This document shows, piece after piece, positions 7,944-15,319 of a stretch of DNA of 64,000 nt. The notes beneath the pieces are model-generated. The model searched no databases. It had not been told where the DNA came from and saw nothing but the letters and a program-made list of their open reading frames with translations. Position 1 is the first letter of the stretch, and each line of letters opens with the position of its first letter. The stretch comes from an uncultured Fibrobacter sp. (lineage in GTDB: Bacteria > Fibrobacterota > Fibrobacteria > Fibrobacterales > Fibrobacteraceae), in contig CAMHDS010000005.1 of assembly GCA_946183925.1 (NCBI GenBank), positions 1 through 64,000 on the forward strand, written 5' to 3'. Made by a program: the position numbers and the translations under genes.

Positions 7944-8225
7944 TTACCTGCGTTTCATCTCCTGAATGGCTTCATTGAGGGTGTAGGTTTTAACTTTTGA
8001 CGGGTTTTTCCTGTATTTCTCGATGAGCTTGTCACCTTCTTTCATGGCCTTGATGGTTTCGCGGTTTGGGCGGTCAATGCCTATTTCGAAGGGGATTTTT
8101 CCTTCGCGCAGGACTTGCTTGGTGAACACGTTGTAGAGTCCGGAAATGGTCATCCCGACTTTTTCACAGAAATCGGCAATGCCCTTTTTGTCTTCGTCGT
8201 CCAGTGTGATTGTCAGGTTAGCCAT
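7944..8225 (-). CDS. RelB/DinJ-family antitoxin without a toxin
   Basis: 93 residues (MANLTITLDDEDKKGIADFC): an N-terminal ribbon-helix-helix DNA-binding region (ITLDDEDKKGIADFCEKVGM ending in TISGLYNVFTKQ) and the RelB/DinJ-type KIPFEIG segment, followed by a charged helical toxin-binding tail. These antitoxins neutralise a RelE/YafQ/YoeB-type mRNA interferase and repress their own promoter. A ribosome-binding-like GGAGGA follows the stop (TAAGGAGGA), but no toxin ORF exists; the DNA there is the duplicated folC tail. Nested palindromes upstream (8277-8315) fit an autoregulatory operator. A second RelB-type gene, with its toxin, is at 53887. Confidence 0.82.
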   Translation of the reverse strand: MANLTITLDDEDKKGIADFCEKVGMTISGLYNVFTKQVLREGKIPFEIGIDRPNRETIKAMKEGDKLIEKYRKNPSKVKTYTLNEAIQEMKRR

Positions 8226-8276
8226 TTTTTGCCTCGTTTGTGTGGTTTTTAAGTGTTTTGTCCATTAAAATTACAT

Positions 8277-8315
8277 AAAATACACTTGAAATACAAGTGC
8301 TTTTGTGTGTATTTT
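8277..8315 (-). promoter_or_regulatory. Nested palindromes, probable antitoxin operator
   Basis: Outer arms AAAATACAC (8277-8285) and GTGTATTTT (8307-8315) enclose CACTTG-AAATA-CAAGTG (8283-8299). They lie 50-90 bp upstream of the RelB-type start, a usual place for a ribbon-helix-helix operator. Confidence 0.6.
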
Positions 8316-8539
8316 GTCTCATTTTGCGTGTTGCCTCCGTTTTTGGTGTGCTTATCTGTATATAAGACGGAGATGTAGGCCGAAAAAAGCCTTGTAAAGG
8401 AAATTTTTACGATGGAGTGAAAGGGAGATACCCCGTCAAGCGGGGCATGACAAGAGGGGAGGTCCGGCATGACAGCAGGGGGGGACTTCTTGGAGGAAAC
8501 TCGCAGGGACTAACAGTCACAAGAGTTTCCACCTGCGGG
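8316..8539. repeat. Repeat-rich spacer with third copy of the 36-nt hairpin
   Basis: No gene seen. Contains CCCCGTCAAGCGGGG (8431-8445) and GTCCGGCATGACA-type repeat pieces. At 8495-8530, on the minus strand, lies the 36-nt hairpin (GGAAACTC arm, GACTGTTAGTC inner stem, GAGTTTCC arm), identical to 6408-6443 and 51135-51170. The rest of R200 is not present here. Confidence 0.75.
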
Positions 8540-8574
8540 CCTAATACCTACAACCTACTACCTAACCCCTAATA
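8540..8574 (+). repeat. Heptad tract overlapping the lgt stop
   Basis: Five units: CCTAATA, CCTACAA, CCTACTA, CCTAACC, CCTAATA. On the lgt strand it is G-rich and begins inside the gene; the lgt stop (8562-8564) and its last residues IRG are encoded by heptads. Confidence 0.85.
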
Positions 8575-9419
8575 GCAGCTTTCCTCTGCCGCACAATCAG
8601 CACGATGAGCCAAATGAGGCCGGTCAAAATCATGAGGCTGCACAGCGTCTGGCCGCGGCTCATGCCGAACAGGTCCACGCGTCCAATGTGGGCGTCGGGC
8701 ATGCGGAAAAACTCGATGAAGAACCGTGCGGTGCCGTAGCCTATCAGGTACAGGCAGGGCATCTTGTCGTGGAGTACAGGAATGCGGCGCAGGTTGTAGA
8801 GCGCTACGAACAAAAGAACGCCTTCGAAGAGCATTTCGTAGAGCTGGCTCGGGTGGTGGAGCACCGGCGGGCTCACCAGGCTGTCCTTTGCCAGCGGGAA
8901 CCACATGCCGATGGGGCTGGTGGTCACTTCGCCAAAGAGCTCCCCGTTGATGAAGTTCCCCCAGCGGCCCCAGGTGTAGGCGAGGGGCGCCAGCAGAAAG
9001 CACAGGTTCAGGGTTTTCCACAGGTCCATCTTGTTGCGCCTGATGCCGATGATGGTGAAGACGGTGCCAAGGATTAGCCCCCCGTGGTAGCTCATGCCCG
9101 AAATGCCCACGAAATGCCCGTTGCTCATGGGAATAAGGATTTCGGTGGGGTTGGCGAGGTAGTAGTCCGCCTTGTAGAAAAACACGTAGCCAAGGCGCGC
9201 CCCGATGATGATGCCCGCGATAATCCAGGTGAAAAGGCTGTCGAACTGTTCCTTGGTGTAGCCCAGGTTTTCTTTCTTGTTGATGTGGGTCAGGGTCAGG
9301 TAGCCCGTGACGAAGGCGAAAATGTACATGATGCCGTACCAGCGCACGGGGAAACTCCCCAGCGTGAATGCGGTTCCGTCAAAATACGTGGGAATCAGGT
9401 TCCACCAGGATAAATCCAT
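8562..9419 (-). CDS. lgt: Prolipoprotein diacylglyceryl transferase
   Basis: 285 residues, multi-pass inner-membrane enzyme that transfers diacylglycerol from phosphatidylglycerol to the lipobox Cys of prolipoproteins. The family signature is clear (GRWGNFINGELFGEVT), together with SFPVRWYGIMYI near the N-terminus, the YHGGLILG segment, and HPSQLYEMLFEGVLLF. The many lipoproteins in the window are its expected substrates. It starts 1 nt after the stop of the penicillin-binding protein gene, so the two share a transcript. Its last three residues and stop are made from a heptad tract. Confidence 0.95.
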   Translation of the reverse strand: MDLSWWNLIPTYFDGTAFTLGSFPVRWYGIMYIFAFVTGYLTLTHINKKENLGYTKEQFDSLFTWIIAGIIIGARLGYVFFYKADYYLANPTEILIPMSNGHFVGISGMSYHGGLILGTVFTIIGIRRNKMDLWKTLNLCFLLAPLAYTWGRWGNFINGELFGEVTTSPIGMWFPLAKDSLVSPPVLHHPSQLYEMLFEGVLLFVALYNLRRIPVLHDKMPCLYLIGYGTARFFIEFFRMPDAHIGRVDLFGMSRGQTLCSLMILTGLIWLIVLIVRQRKAAIRG

Positions 9420-9420
9420 G

Positions 9421-10812
9421 TTACTTTCCTTTCTTGGTGTTCAAATTCTGGTGCGCCCAGTAGTTCATGATCATGGCGGCCACCTGGGTGGCGGGCTGGC
9501 TGCGGACCTTCTGCAGGTCGTGAATCTGCAAGATGACCACCACGATGGCTTTCTTGGGGTCTTCCTTGGACTGGGCGAATCCCTTGAACCATTCGTAGCG
9601 TCCGTAGGGGTCGTGCCCGTCCAGGGAGCCGGTCTTTCCGCCGATGTCCAGGGCGTTGTAGTTCTTGCGGGCCATGTTCCGGGTGGAAATTTGCTTGCGG
9701 GCCGTTCCGTTTGTGATGGAGCGGATCATGGCCTGCCTAAGCCCGTAGTAGGTGTTCTCGCTGAAGGAACCTGCGTTCAGGGCGATGCGGTTCTTGGGAG
9801 CGTAGGGCGCGAGGTTTTCGGCCCAGGGGATTTCAAGAGGTTTCTTTGCGAGAATCGCCCGAACCTGTGCCGCCGCCAAAAGCGGGGTGAGGGTGGTGGA
9901 TTCCGTAAAGCCGCAGCTTACCTCGGCAAGTCCGTAGCCGCTGTCGGGCGGCGTGTAGCTGGAACGCCCCGGGATGCCGCTTGGGAAGTTGGTGTTGTAG
10001 CCCAGTTTCTTGGCTGCTTCTTTCAGTCTGCCTGCGCCAACGTTCAGGCCTATGAGGGCGAGAGGCGGGTTTGCGGACATGGCATAGGCGTCTTGCAGCT
10101 CGATGGTGGGGCCCGTGTAGTTCTCCTTGACCCGTAACTGGTTCTTGTACAGCGTGTGGTAAGAGCCGATCATGGGGATGGGGGTGTTCAGGGTGTAGCG
10201 CTTGCTGTCCATGGCGGCGGCGATGGTGATGGTCTTTGCCAGGGAGGCTGCGGGGAAGGTGTTCTTCACGAAAAAGTCCGGGGTGCTCTGGACCTTTTCG
10301 TCTTTGCGTTCGCCCCAGGCGATAATCTCGTTGGTCTGCACGTCCACCACCAAGATGACGCCGTACATGGGCTTGAATCGGCGGAGCATATTGTCGATTT
10401 TTTCGGCCAGGAACACGTTTTTCTGGGCCTTGATGTGGGTGGAGTCGATGACCTCGATTTCGGGGGGAACCTCGGGGGTGACCGCCGCGGTGATGGCGGC
10501 CTGGGCGTTGGCCATGTCTTCGGCCTTCTGCTCGGCGGGGGTCAGGGGCGAACCTTCGGCCATGGCGGTTTCGATGTCCCTTGCTCCGGAATCGCTTGCG
10601 GCGCTGTCGTTGACTGGATTACTGGCGGTGTTGCCTGCGGAGTCGGCGGCAACGAGGGGTGCTTCCGGCGCTTCGGGGAGCTTTGCGACATCTTCTTTTT
10701 TGCCGCCTCCGAAAATGCAGGAGCCTATCATGAAACATAGGGTCGCGAATATCCCTAGGGCGATAATGCGGTTGCGGAGCCGTTGGGCGTAGGGCAGGGG
10801 TTGAATGGGCAT
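9421..10812 (-). CDS. Penicillin-binding protein, transpeptidase domain, membrane-anchored
   Basis: 463 residues. The N-terminus has a hydrophobic anchor ending in FMIGSC (Cys-32), which could be a lipobox, then an Ala/Pro/Glu-rich linker to about 120. The transpeptidase domain shows all three serine-acyltransferase motifs: SLAK (190-193), SAN (246-248) and KTG (393-395, in IGGKTGSLDGHDPYGRYEW). It should cross-link or modify peptidoglycan in the periplasm. It lacks the N-terminal dimerisation domain of class B PBPs and the glycosyltransferase of class A, so its exact class is uncertain. Lies between orn and lgt with gaps of 3 and 1 nt; an operon is very likely. Confidence 0.87.
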   Translation of the reverse strand: MPIQPLPYAQRLRNRIIALGIFATLCFMIGSCIFGGGKKEDVAKLPEAPEAPLVAADSAGNTASNPVNDSAASDSGARDIETAMAEGSPLTPAEQKAEDMANAQAAITAAVTPEVPPEIEVIDSTHIKAQKNVFLAEKIDNMLRRFKPMYGVILVVDVQTNEIIAWGERKDEKVQSTPDFFVKNTFPAASLAKTITIAAAMDSKRYTLNTPIPMIGSYHTLYKNQLRVKENYTGPTIELQDAYAMSANPPLALIGLNVGAGRLKEAAKKLGYNTNFPSGIPGRSSYTPPDSGYGLAEVSCGFTESTTLTPLLAAAQVRAILAKKPLEIPWAENLAPYAPKNRIALNAGSFSENTYYGLRQAMIRSITNGTARKQISTRNMARKNYNALDIGGKTGSLDGHDPYGRYEWFKGFAQSKEDPKKAIVVVILQIHDLQKVRSQPATQVAAMIMNYWAHQNLNTKKGK

Positions 10813-10815
10813 CTG

Positions 10816-11370
10816 TTAAAGGGATTCCTTGAAGATGGTCTTGCGGTAGTAGGCCAGTTCGGCGATGCTTTCCCGGATGTCGTCCAGGGCCTGGTGCTTC
10901 TCTTGCTTCTTGAATTCGGGCAGGTTCGGGTACCAGCGGAAGGTCAGTTCCTTGATGGAACTGACGTCGATGTTCCTGTAGTTCAGCCAGCCCGTTACCT
11001 TGGGCATGTACTTGTACATGAACCTGCGGTCCTGCGTGATGGAGTTTCCGCAGAGCACGTTCAGTTTCTCCTGGGTGAAGGGCTTGATAAAGTCCAGGGT
11101 CATCTGGTCGGCATCGGCAATGGAAAAGCGGGATTTGCGGCAACGGTCGATAAGCCCGCTCTGCTTGTGGTGCTTGGAGTTCCACTCGTCCATGCCGTTG
11201 AAGATGTTTTCGGTCTGGTAGATGGCAAGCACCGGGCCTTCGGCGAGAATGTTCAGGTTCGGGTCGGTCACGATGGTGGCCACTTCGAGGATTACGTCTT
11301 TTTCGGGGTAGAGCCCCGACATTTCCAGGTCCATCCACACCAGGTTCGGTGCGCTTTTAATCTTTGCCAT
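10816..11370 (-). CDS. orn: Oligoribonuclease
   Basis: 184 residues from the ATG at 11370 (MAKIKSAPNLVWMDLEMSGL); the track ORF uses an upstream TTG. DEDDh 3'-5' exonuclease: WMDLEMSGL supplies the first two acids, LCGNSITQDRRFM the middle acid region, and HQALDDIRESI the catalytic His and last Asp. The enzyme finishes RNA decay by degrading 2-5-nt fragments and pGpG, in the cytoplasm. First gene of an orn-PBP-lgt unit with near-zero spacing. Confidence 0.93.
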   Translation of the reverse strand: MAKIKSAPNLVWMDLEMSGLYPEKDVILEVATIVTDPNLNILAEGPVLAIYQTENIFNGMDEWNSKHHKQSGLIDRCRKSRFSIADADQMTLDFIKPFTQEKLNVLCGNSITQDRRFMYKYMPKVTGWLNYRNIDVSSIKELTFRWYPNLPEFKKQEKHQALDDIRESIAELAYYRKTIFKESL

Positions 11371-11542
11371 AACGGTGCTAAATCTAGTTTTTTTCAAAAA
11401 GCTGAGAGCGGGTTATGAGCCAATGTTATCTTTTTATCGTAATTTTCTGCCGTTCCGTCAAATGATAAATAAAACCATTTAATGTAAGTTTTTTATTTTC
11501 TATATTAGCTCGCGTTAATTTGTTACACCAATAGGAGCAATT

Positions 11543-12772
11543 ATGGAAGACGTGGTAATCACTGGTATGGGTTGTGTTTCTGCACTTGGCAACAGCCCCG
11601 ATGTGCTTTGGGATAATCTTTTGCAGGGAAAGTCTGGCGTAGCCCTTATCGACCGTTTCGATACAAGCGCCCTCCCCATCAAGATTGCCGCTGCCGTCAA
11701 GGAATTTGACGGTTCTGAATTTTTCAGTGCCCGTGACCAGTCCCGTTTTTCCAAGTGCATCCAGTATGCCGTCTATTCCGCCTACAAGGCCCTGGCCAAC
11801 GCGGGGATTGACCCCAAGGCCGAAGACCCTTCCCGTTCTGGCGTGATTATCGGTGCGGGCATCGGCGGCATGAACTGCTATACCGAAAACGCTGTGACCT
11901 GGGGAACCCGCGGTCCTAACCGCGTGTCTCCCTTCTTTATCCCCATGTCCATTACCAACATGCCCGCCGGCGAAGTTTCTAACCGTACCGGTTGGATGGG
12001 TCCCTGCTTTGCTGTGGTTTCGGCCTGTGCAACTTCTAACCATTCCATCGCCGCCGCCTACGACGCTATCCGTCTGGGTCGTGCCGACATCATGCTGGCT
12101 GGCGGTACCGACGAGACGGTGAACCCGCTGGCCTTGGCTGGCTTTACCAACATGCATGCCCTGAGCAAGCGCAACGACGACCCCGAAACGGCATCCCGCC
12201 CCTTCGACAAGGACCGTGATGGCTTTGTGATGGGTGAAGGTTCCGGCATTCTGGTGCTTGAAAGCCTCTCTCACGCCAAGAAGCGCGGCGCCAACATTCT
12301 GGCCCGTATCGCAGGCGTTGGCATGAGTGCCGATGCCCACCACATGTCCGCCCCCCGCGAAGACGGCGAAGGCGTGCGTCTCGCTATCGAGATGGCGCTC
12401 CGCGATGCAGGAATTTCTCCGAACGACGTGGGCTACGTGAACACCCACGGCACTTCTACTCCTCTTGGCGACGTGGCTGAATGTTCCGCCCTGGAAAAGG
12501 TGTTTGGTGCCCGCGACAGCCTGAAGGTGAACTCCTCCAAGTGCATGATCGGGCATGCCCTGGGTGCCGCCGGCGCTCTCGAGGCTATTATTACCGTGAA
12601 GTCCCTGCAGAACCAGATGGTTCATGCTACGAGGAACGTGTTCAACCAGGACGAGCGCATCCATCTGGACGTGTGCGCAAACAAGAACACCAGTCACGAC
12701 TTCAAGTACGCCCTGTCCGACGGCTTTGGCTTTGGCGGCCAGAACAGCGTGCTTTTGCTTGCCCGCGACTAG
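11543..12772 (+). CDS. fabF: Beta-ketoacyl-ACP synthase II
   Basis: 409 residues, full length. The thiolase-fold condensing enzyme elongates acyl-ACP with malonyl-ACP in fatty acid synthesis. The catalytic Cys is in VVSACATSNHSIAAAYDAI, the two His in NTHGTSTPLGD and KCMIGHALGAAGALEAI, and the family Phe/Gly end DGFGFGGQN is present. The usual THAIG after the nucleophile reads SNHSI. No acpP or fabD next door. The leader has TATATTAG (about 11502) and a GGAG site 8 nt before the ATG. Confidence 0.94.
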   Translation: MEDVVITGMGCVSALGNSPDVLWDNLLQGKSGVALIDRFDTSALPIKIAAAVKEFDGSEFFSARDQSRFSKCIQYAVYSAYKALANAGIDPKAEDPSRSGVIIGAGIGGMNCYTENAVTWGTRGPNRVSPFFIPMSITNMPAGEVSNRTGWMGPCFAVVSACATSNHSIAAAYDAIRLGRADIMLAGGTDETVNPLALAGFTNMHALSKRNDDPETASRPFDKDRDGFVMGEGSGILVLESLSHAKKRGANILARIAGVGMSADAHHMSAPREDGEGVRLAIEMALRDAGISPNDVGYVNTHGTSTPLGDVAECSALEKVFGARDSLKVNSSKCMIGHALGAAGALEAIITVKSLQNQMVHATRNVFNQDERIHLDVCANKNTSHDFKYALSDGFGFGGQNSVLLLARD

Positions 12773-12780
12773 TCTTTTTC

Positions 12781-12788
12781 TATCTTTG
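12781..12788 (+). promoter_or_regulatory. TAnnTTTG -7 element of the DUF2279 gene
   Basis: TATCTTTG is 5 nt before the GTG at 12794, supporting that GTG as a leaderless start over the ATG at 12806. Confidence 0.5.
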
Positions 12789-12793
12789 CTGGC

Positions 12794-13753
12794 GTGAATT
12801 TTGCAATGCGAAAAATTCTCGCTGTGTTAGTGCTTGCGCTGGTGTGCCTTGTGCAGCCTTCGCTGTCGGCTCCCTACGATCCGCCCACTTGGCGCGATTC
12901 CACTTGGGACTACCGCAGCGAAGATTCCACGGACCTGGCAGGAGAAGTTTCCTGGCTCAAGGTAGGGGGTGTTGCGTCCCTGACGCTCATTGCCTACGGT
13001 GCCGCCTACTGGCTGGTGTTCGACAAGGGCTGGTGGGACGAGCAGGGCAACCATTTCCATTTCGAGAACGATTTTGACTACGCCCTGAACCTGGACAAGT
13101 TCGGTCATTTCGCCTCGGGCGTGGTCATGGGCGAACTCTTTTACGAGGGGTATCGCTGGGCAGGTGCTACGGAGTTCCAGTCCTACCTGTTTGCTGGGCT
13201 TTCCGCCATGATGACCCACATCGCCATCGATGTGAAAGACGCCTATTCTCCGGAGTGGGGCTTCAGTATCTTTGACGTACTCTCCGGGACGTTGGGCGGT
13301 TTCTTGCCCATGGCGGAGCGATACGTACCCTTGTTCAAGTACGTGGACCTTAAGTGGAGCTACTGGATTAACAGCAGGGCCTATTACGACCAGGGCAAGA
13401 TAGACGGAAAAAACCATACGTGCGTTTTTACCGACGACTATGTGAACCAGACTTTCTGGGCGTCCTTCAAGATTTATCGCATGTTGCCGGCAGGGGCCCG
13501 CGCCTATTACCCAAGCTGGCTTGCCATTGCGGCAGGCCTTAGTATTGACGATGGGGTCTTTTTGCACAACAAGGAGATTACCCCCCACAGGGAAGTGTAT
13601 ATCGCCCTGGACTACGACTTGGAGGCATTCCGCCCCCAAAGCCGCATGGCCCGCACCCTGATAAAGAGCCTGAATTATTTCAAATTGCCGGCTCCGGCGG
13701 TGCAAGTTTATCCTGAATTTCACTGGTTCTTGCTGTACCCGATTAAATTTTAG
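12794..13753 (+). CDS. DUF2279 (YfiM-like) exported protein
   Basis: 319 residues with a signal peptide (MRKILAVLVLALVCLVQPSLS). The DUF2279 core is visible: LNLDKFGHFASGVVMGELFY, then hydrophobic segments with AGLSAMMTHIAIDVKDAYSP and WGFSIFDVLSGTLGG. Function of the family is unknown; it is usually envelope-associated. The C-terminal 150 residues look beta-rich (EVYIALDYDLEAF, the terminal WFLLYPIKF). It precedes the Wzi-like barrel and the sugar dehydratase, so a role in surface polysaccharide or outer membrane is plausible. Start: GTG 12794 sits 5 nt after a promoter element; ATG 12806 is the alternative. Confidence 0.75.
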   Translation: MNFAMRKILAVLVLALVCLVQPSLSAPYDPPTWRDSTWDYRSEDSTDLAGEVSWLKVGGVASLTLIAYGAAYWLVFDKGWWDEQGNHFHFENDFDYALNLDKFGHFASGVVMGELFYEGYRWAGATEFQSYLFAGLSAMMTHIAIDVKDAYSPEWGFSIFDVLSGTLGGFLPMAERYVPLFKYVDLKWSYWINSRAYYDQGKIDGKNHTCVFTDDYVNQTFWASFKIYRMLPAGARAYYPSWLAIAAGLSIDDGVFLHNKEITPHREVYIALDYDLEAFRPQSRMARTLIKSLNYFKLPAPAVQVYPEFHWFLLYPIKF

Positions 13754-13794
13754 CCTGCGGTCGCATATTTGACTGCATTTTTCTGTATAAATCC

Positions 13795-13802
13795 TATATT
13801 TT
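13795..13802 (+). promoter_or_regulatory. -7 element of the Wzi-like gene
   Basis: TATATTTT, 5 nt before the ATG at 13808: leaderless arrangement. Confidence 0.5.
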
Positions 13803-13807
13803 GAGTG

Positions 13808-15316
13808 ATGCGTAAAAAGCACCAAATACGGTTATTCATGACCGTGTTGTTTGTTGTAATCGGAACCTCGGGGGCAGCCCCTGTGGTGGGTTCTGAACGT
13901 ACCCGGAATTTGCAGGGTCTGGAACATTCCCCCATACTCATGGAGTACCACAGGCAGACCGTGGGGGAGGACCGTCAGTTCTTTACCTACCCCAGGCGTG
14001 ATTACGGATTTATCCGGAACTTTACCCGTGCAGAATCCGGCGCAATGATGTTCATGGCCGATACCACCGGCGAGTTCTTTGGCAAGAGCCACAGTTTCGG
14101 TGTGGCTGCGTCCCCGGTGTTCGGGGCGGAATACTGCGGTAGTGAATTTCTGGGCGATACCCTGTGGCCCTCTTTTGACGGGGGCATTTACCTGCGGGGT
14201 TACGCCGACTCCCTGGATTTTGACCTGGATGCCCGCATGTATGCCGGCGAGCATTCCGCCAAGAAGCCCAAGAGTTTCGACGGCGAGGTCTTTGACGTGC
14301 AGACCAAGGAAGGCAACGCCGGTGCTGACTACGTGAGCTATTCCCGCTACAGGGCACACATGGCCCTGAACTATGCCTGGGCAAGGCTGCAGCTGGCCCG
14401 TGACGTACTCCACTGGGGACCGGGCTATTACAATAACCTTTCCCTGAACCAGTTCGCCTTGCCCTACAACATGCTCTCCCTGGACCTGACCTTTGGCCCC
14501 CTGCGAGTGTTCAGCGTGTATGCCGATTTGCGGGTGGACAGCTGGAGTTACAGCAGGAACAACCTGAACGACCGGAACCTGTATGCCCACCGCTACGAAC
14601 TGGCCTTGGGGAACTTGACTATCGGCATGAGCGAAATCCAGGTGCTATACAACGAGAACAAGCCCTGGCTCTTTGTGCCCATCGCTCCGCTTTTTATTGA
14701 AAAAGGCAACTACACCGAGCGAGTAAATAACGGGGCACTGGCCCTGGACATGAACTACCGCCTGTTCAGTGCAGTCCGCTTTTACGGAGAATTTTTCTTG
14801 GACGACCTGGAATCTCCCAATGCGATTTACGAGAACAAGTACAGCAACAACCGTTGGGCGGGTATGTTGGGCCTGCAGGCGGGACACGACTTTTACATCG
14901 GGCAAAGGCGTCTCAGCGCAGGCACCATTGCCGAAATTGCCCGTGTGGAACCCTACACCTATTGCCATTACGATACTGCCCATGCGCAGCTTGCAAACTT
15001 GGGAGCCCCTCTTGGGAACCCCAACGGCCCCAACAGCCTGGCGGTGGACTGGACGATGTATGCTCAAATAGGGCTTGGTTCCCTTGGACAGCTTTTTGCG
15101 GGCGTACATCAGAAATGGCTGTGGAAGGGAACCGATGCAGGCAGTGGCATCGAGGACCCTTACAAGACGGTGCGCAAGCGCTTTGCCCATGGTGCACCCA
15201 TGGCGTACACCGTGGCACCGGCTCTCGGGTACAACGGACGGTTTGTTGGCTTTTCAGGAGAATTGACCTTAGGCGACACCCGCGCTGCGGATGTCAGGAT
15301 TTCATTCATGTGGTAG
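13808..15316 (+). CDS. Wzi-like capsule-assembly outer-membrane beta-barrel
   Basis: 502 residues with a signal peptide (MTVLFVVIGTSGAAPVVG). Alternating beta-strand pattern throughout and a terminal aromatic (VRISFMW), as in outer-membrane barrels. RDVLHWGPGYYNNLSL matches the WGPG segment of the Capsule_assembly_Wzi family, which anchors or organises surface polysaccharide. The next gene, 3 nt downstream, is a UDP-sugar dehydratase of polysaccharide synthesis, supporting the assignment. GTG at 13805 is an alternative start, but the promoter element spacing favours the ATG at 13808. Confidence 0.8.
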   Translation: MRKKHQIRLFMTVLFVVIGTSGAAPVVGSERTRNLQGLEHSPILMEYHRQTVGEDRQFFTYPRRDYGFIRNFTRAESGAMMFMADTTGEFFGKSHSFGVAASPVFGAEYCGSEFLGDTLWPSFDGGIYLRGYADSLDFDLDARMYAGEHSAKKPKSFDGEVFDVQTKEGNAGADYVSYSRYRAHMALNYAWARLQLARDVLHWGPGYYNNLSLNQFALPYNMLSLDLTFGPLRVFSVYADLRVDSWSYSRNNLNDRNLYAHRYELALGNLTIGMSEIQVLYNENKPWLFVPIAPLFIEKGNYTERVNNGALALDMNYRLFSAVRFYGEFFLDDLESPNAIYENKYSNNRWAGMLGLQAGHDFYIGQRRLSAGTIAEIARVEPYTYCHYDTAHAQLANLGAPLGNPNGPNSLAVDWTMYAQIGLGSLGQLFAGVHQKWLWKGTDAGSGIEDPYKTVRKRFAHGAPMAYTVAPALGYNGRFVGFSGELTLGDTRAADVRISFMW

Positions 15317-15319
15317 ATT

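Noticed and set aside
8249-8470. 73-aa minus ORF upstream of the antitoxin
   Set aside because: Runs across operator palindromes and dispersed repeats, with no family resemblance or ribosome site.
11426-12697. 423-aa minus ORF opposite fabF
   Set aside because: Shadow; fabF carries the catalytic Cys-His-His set.
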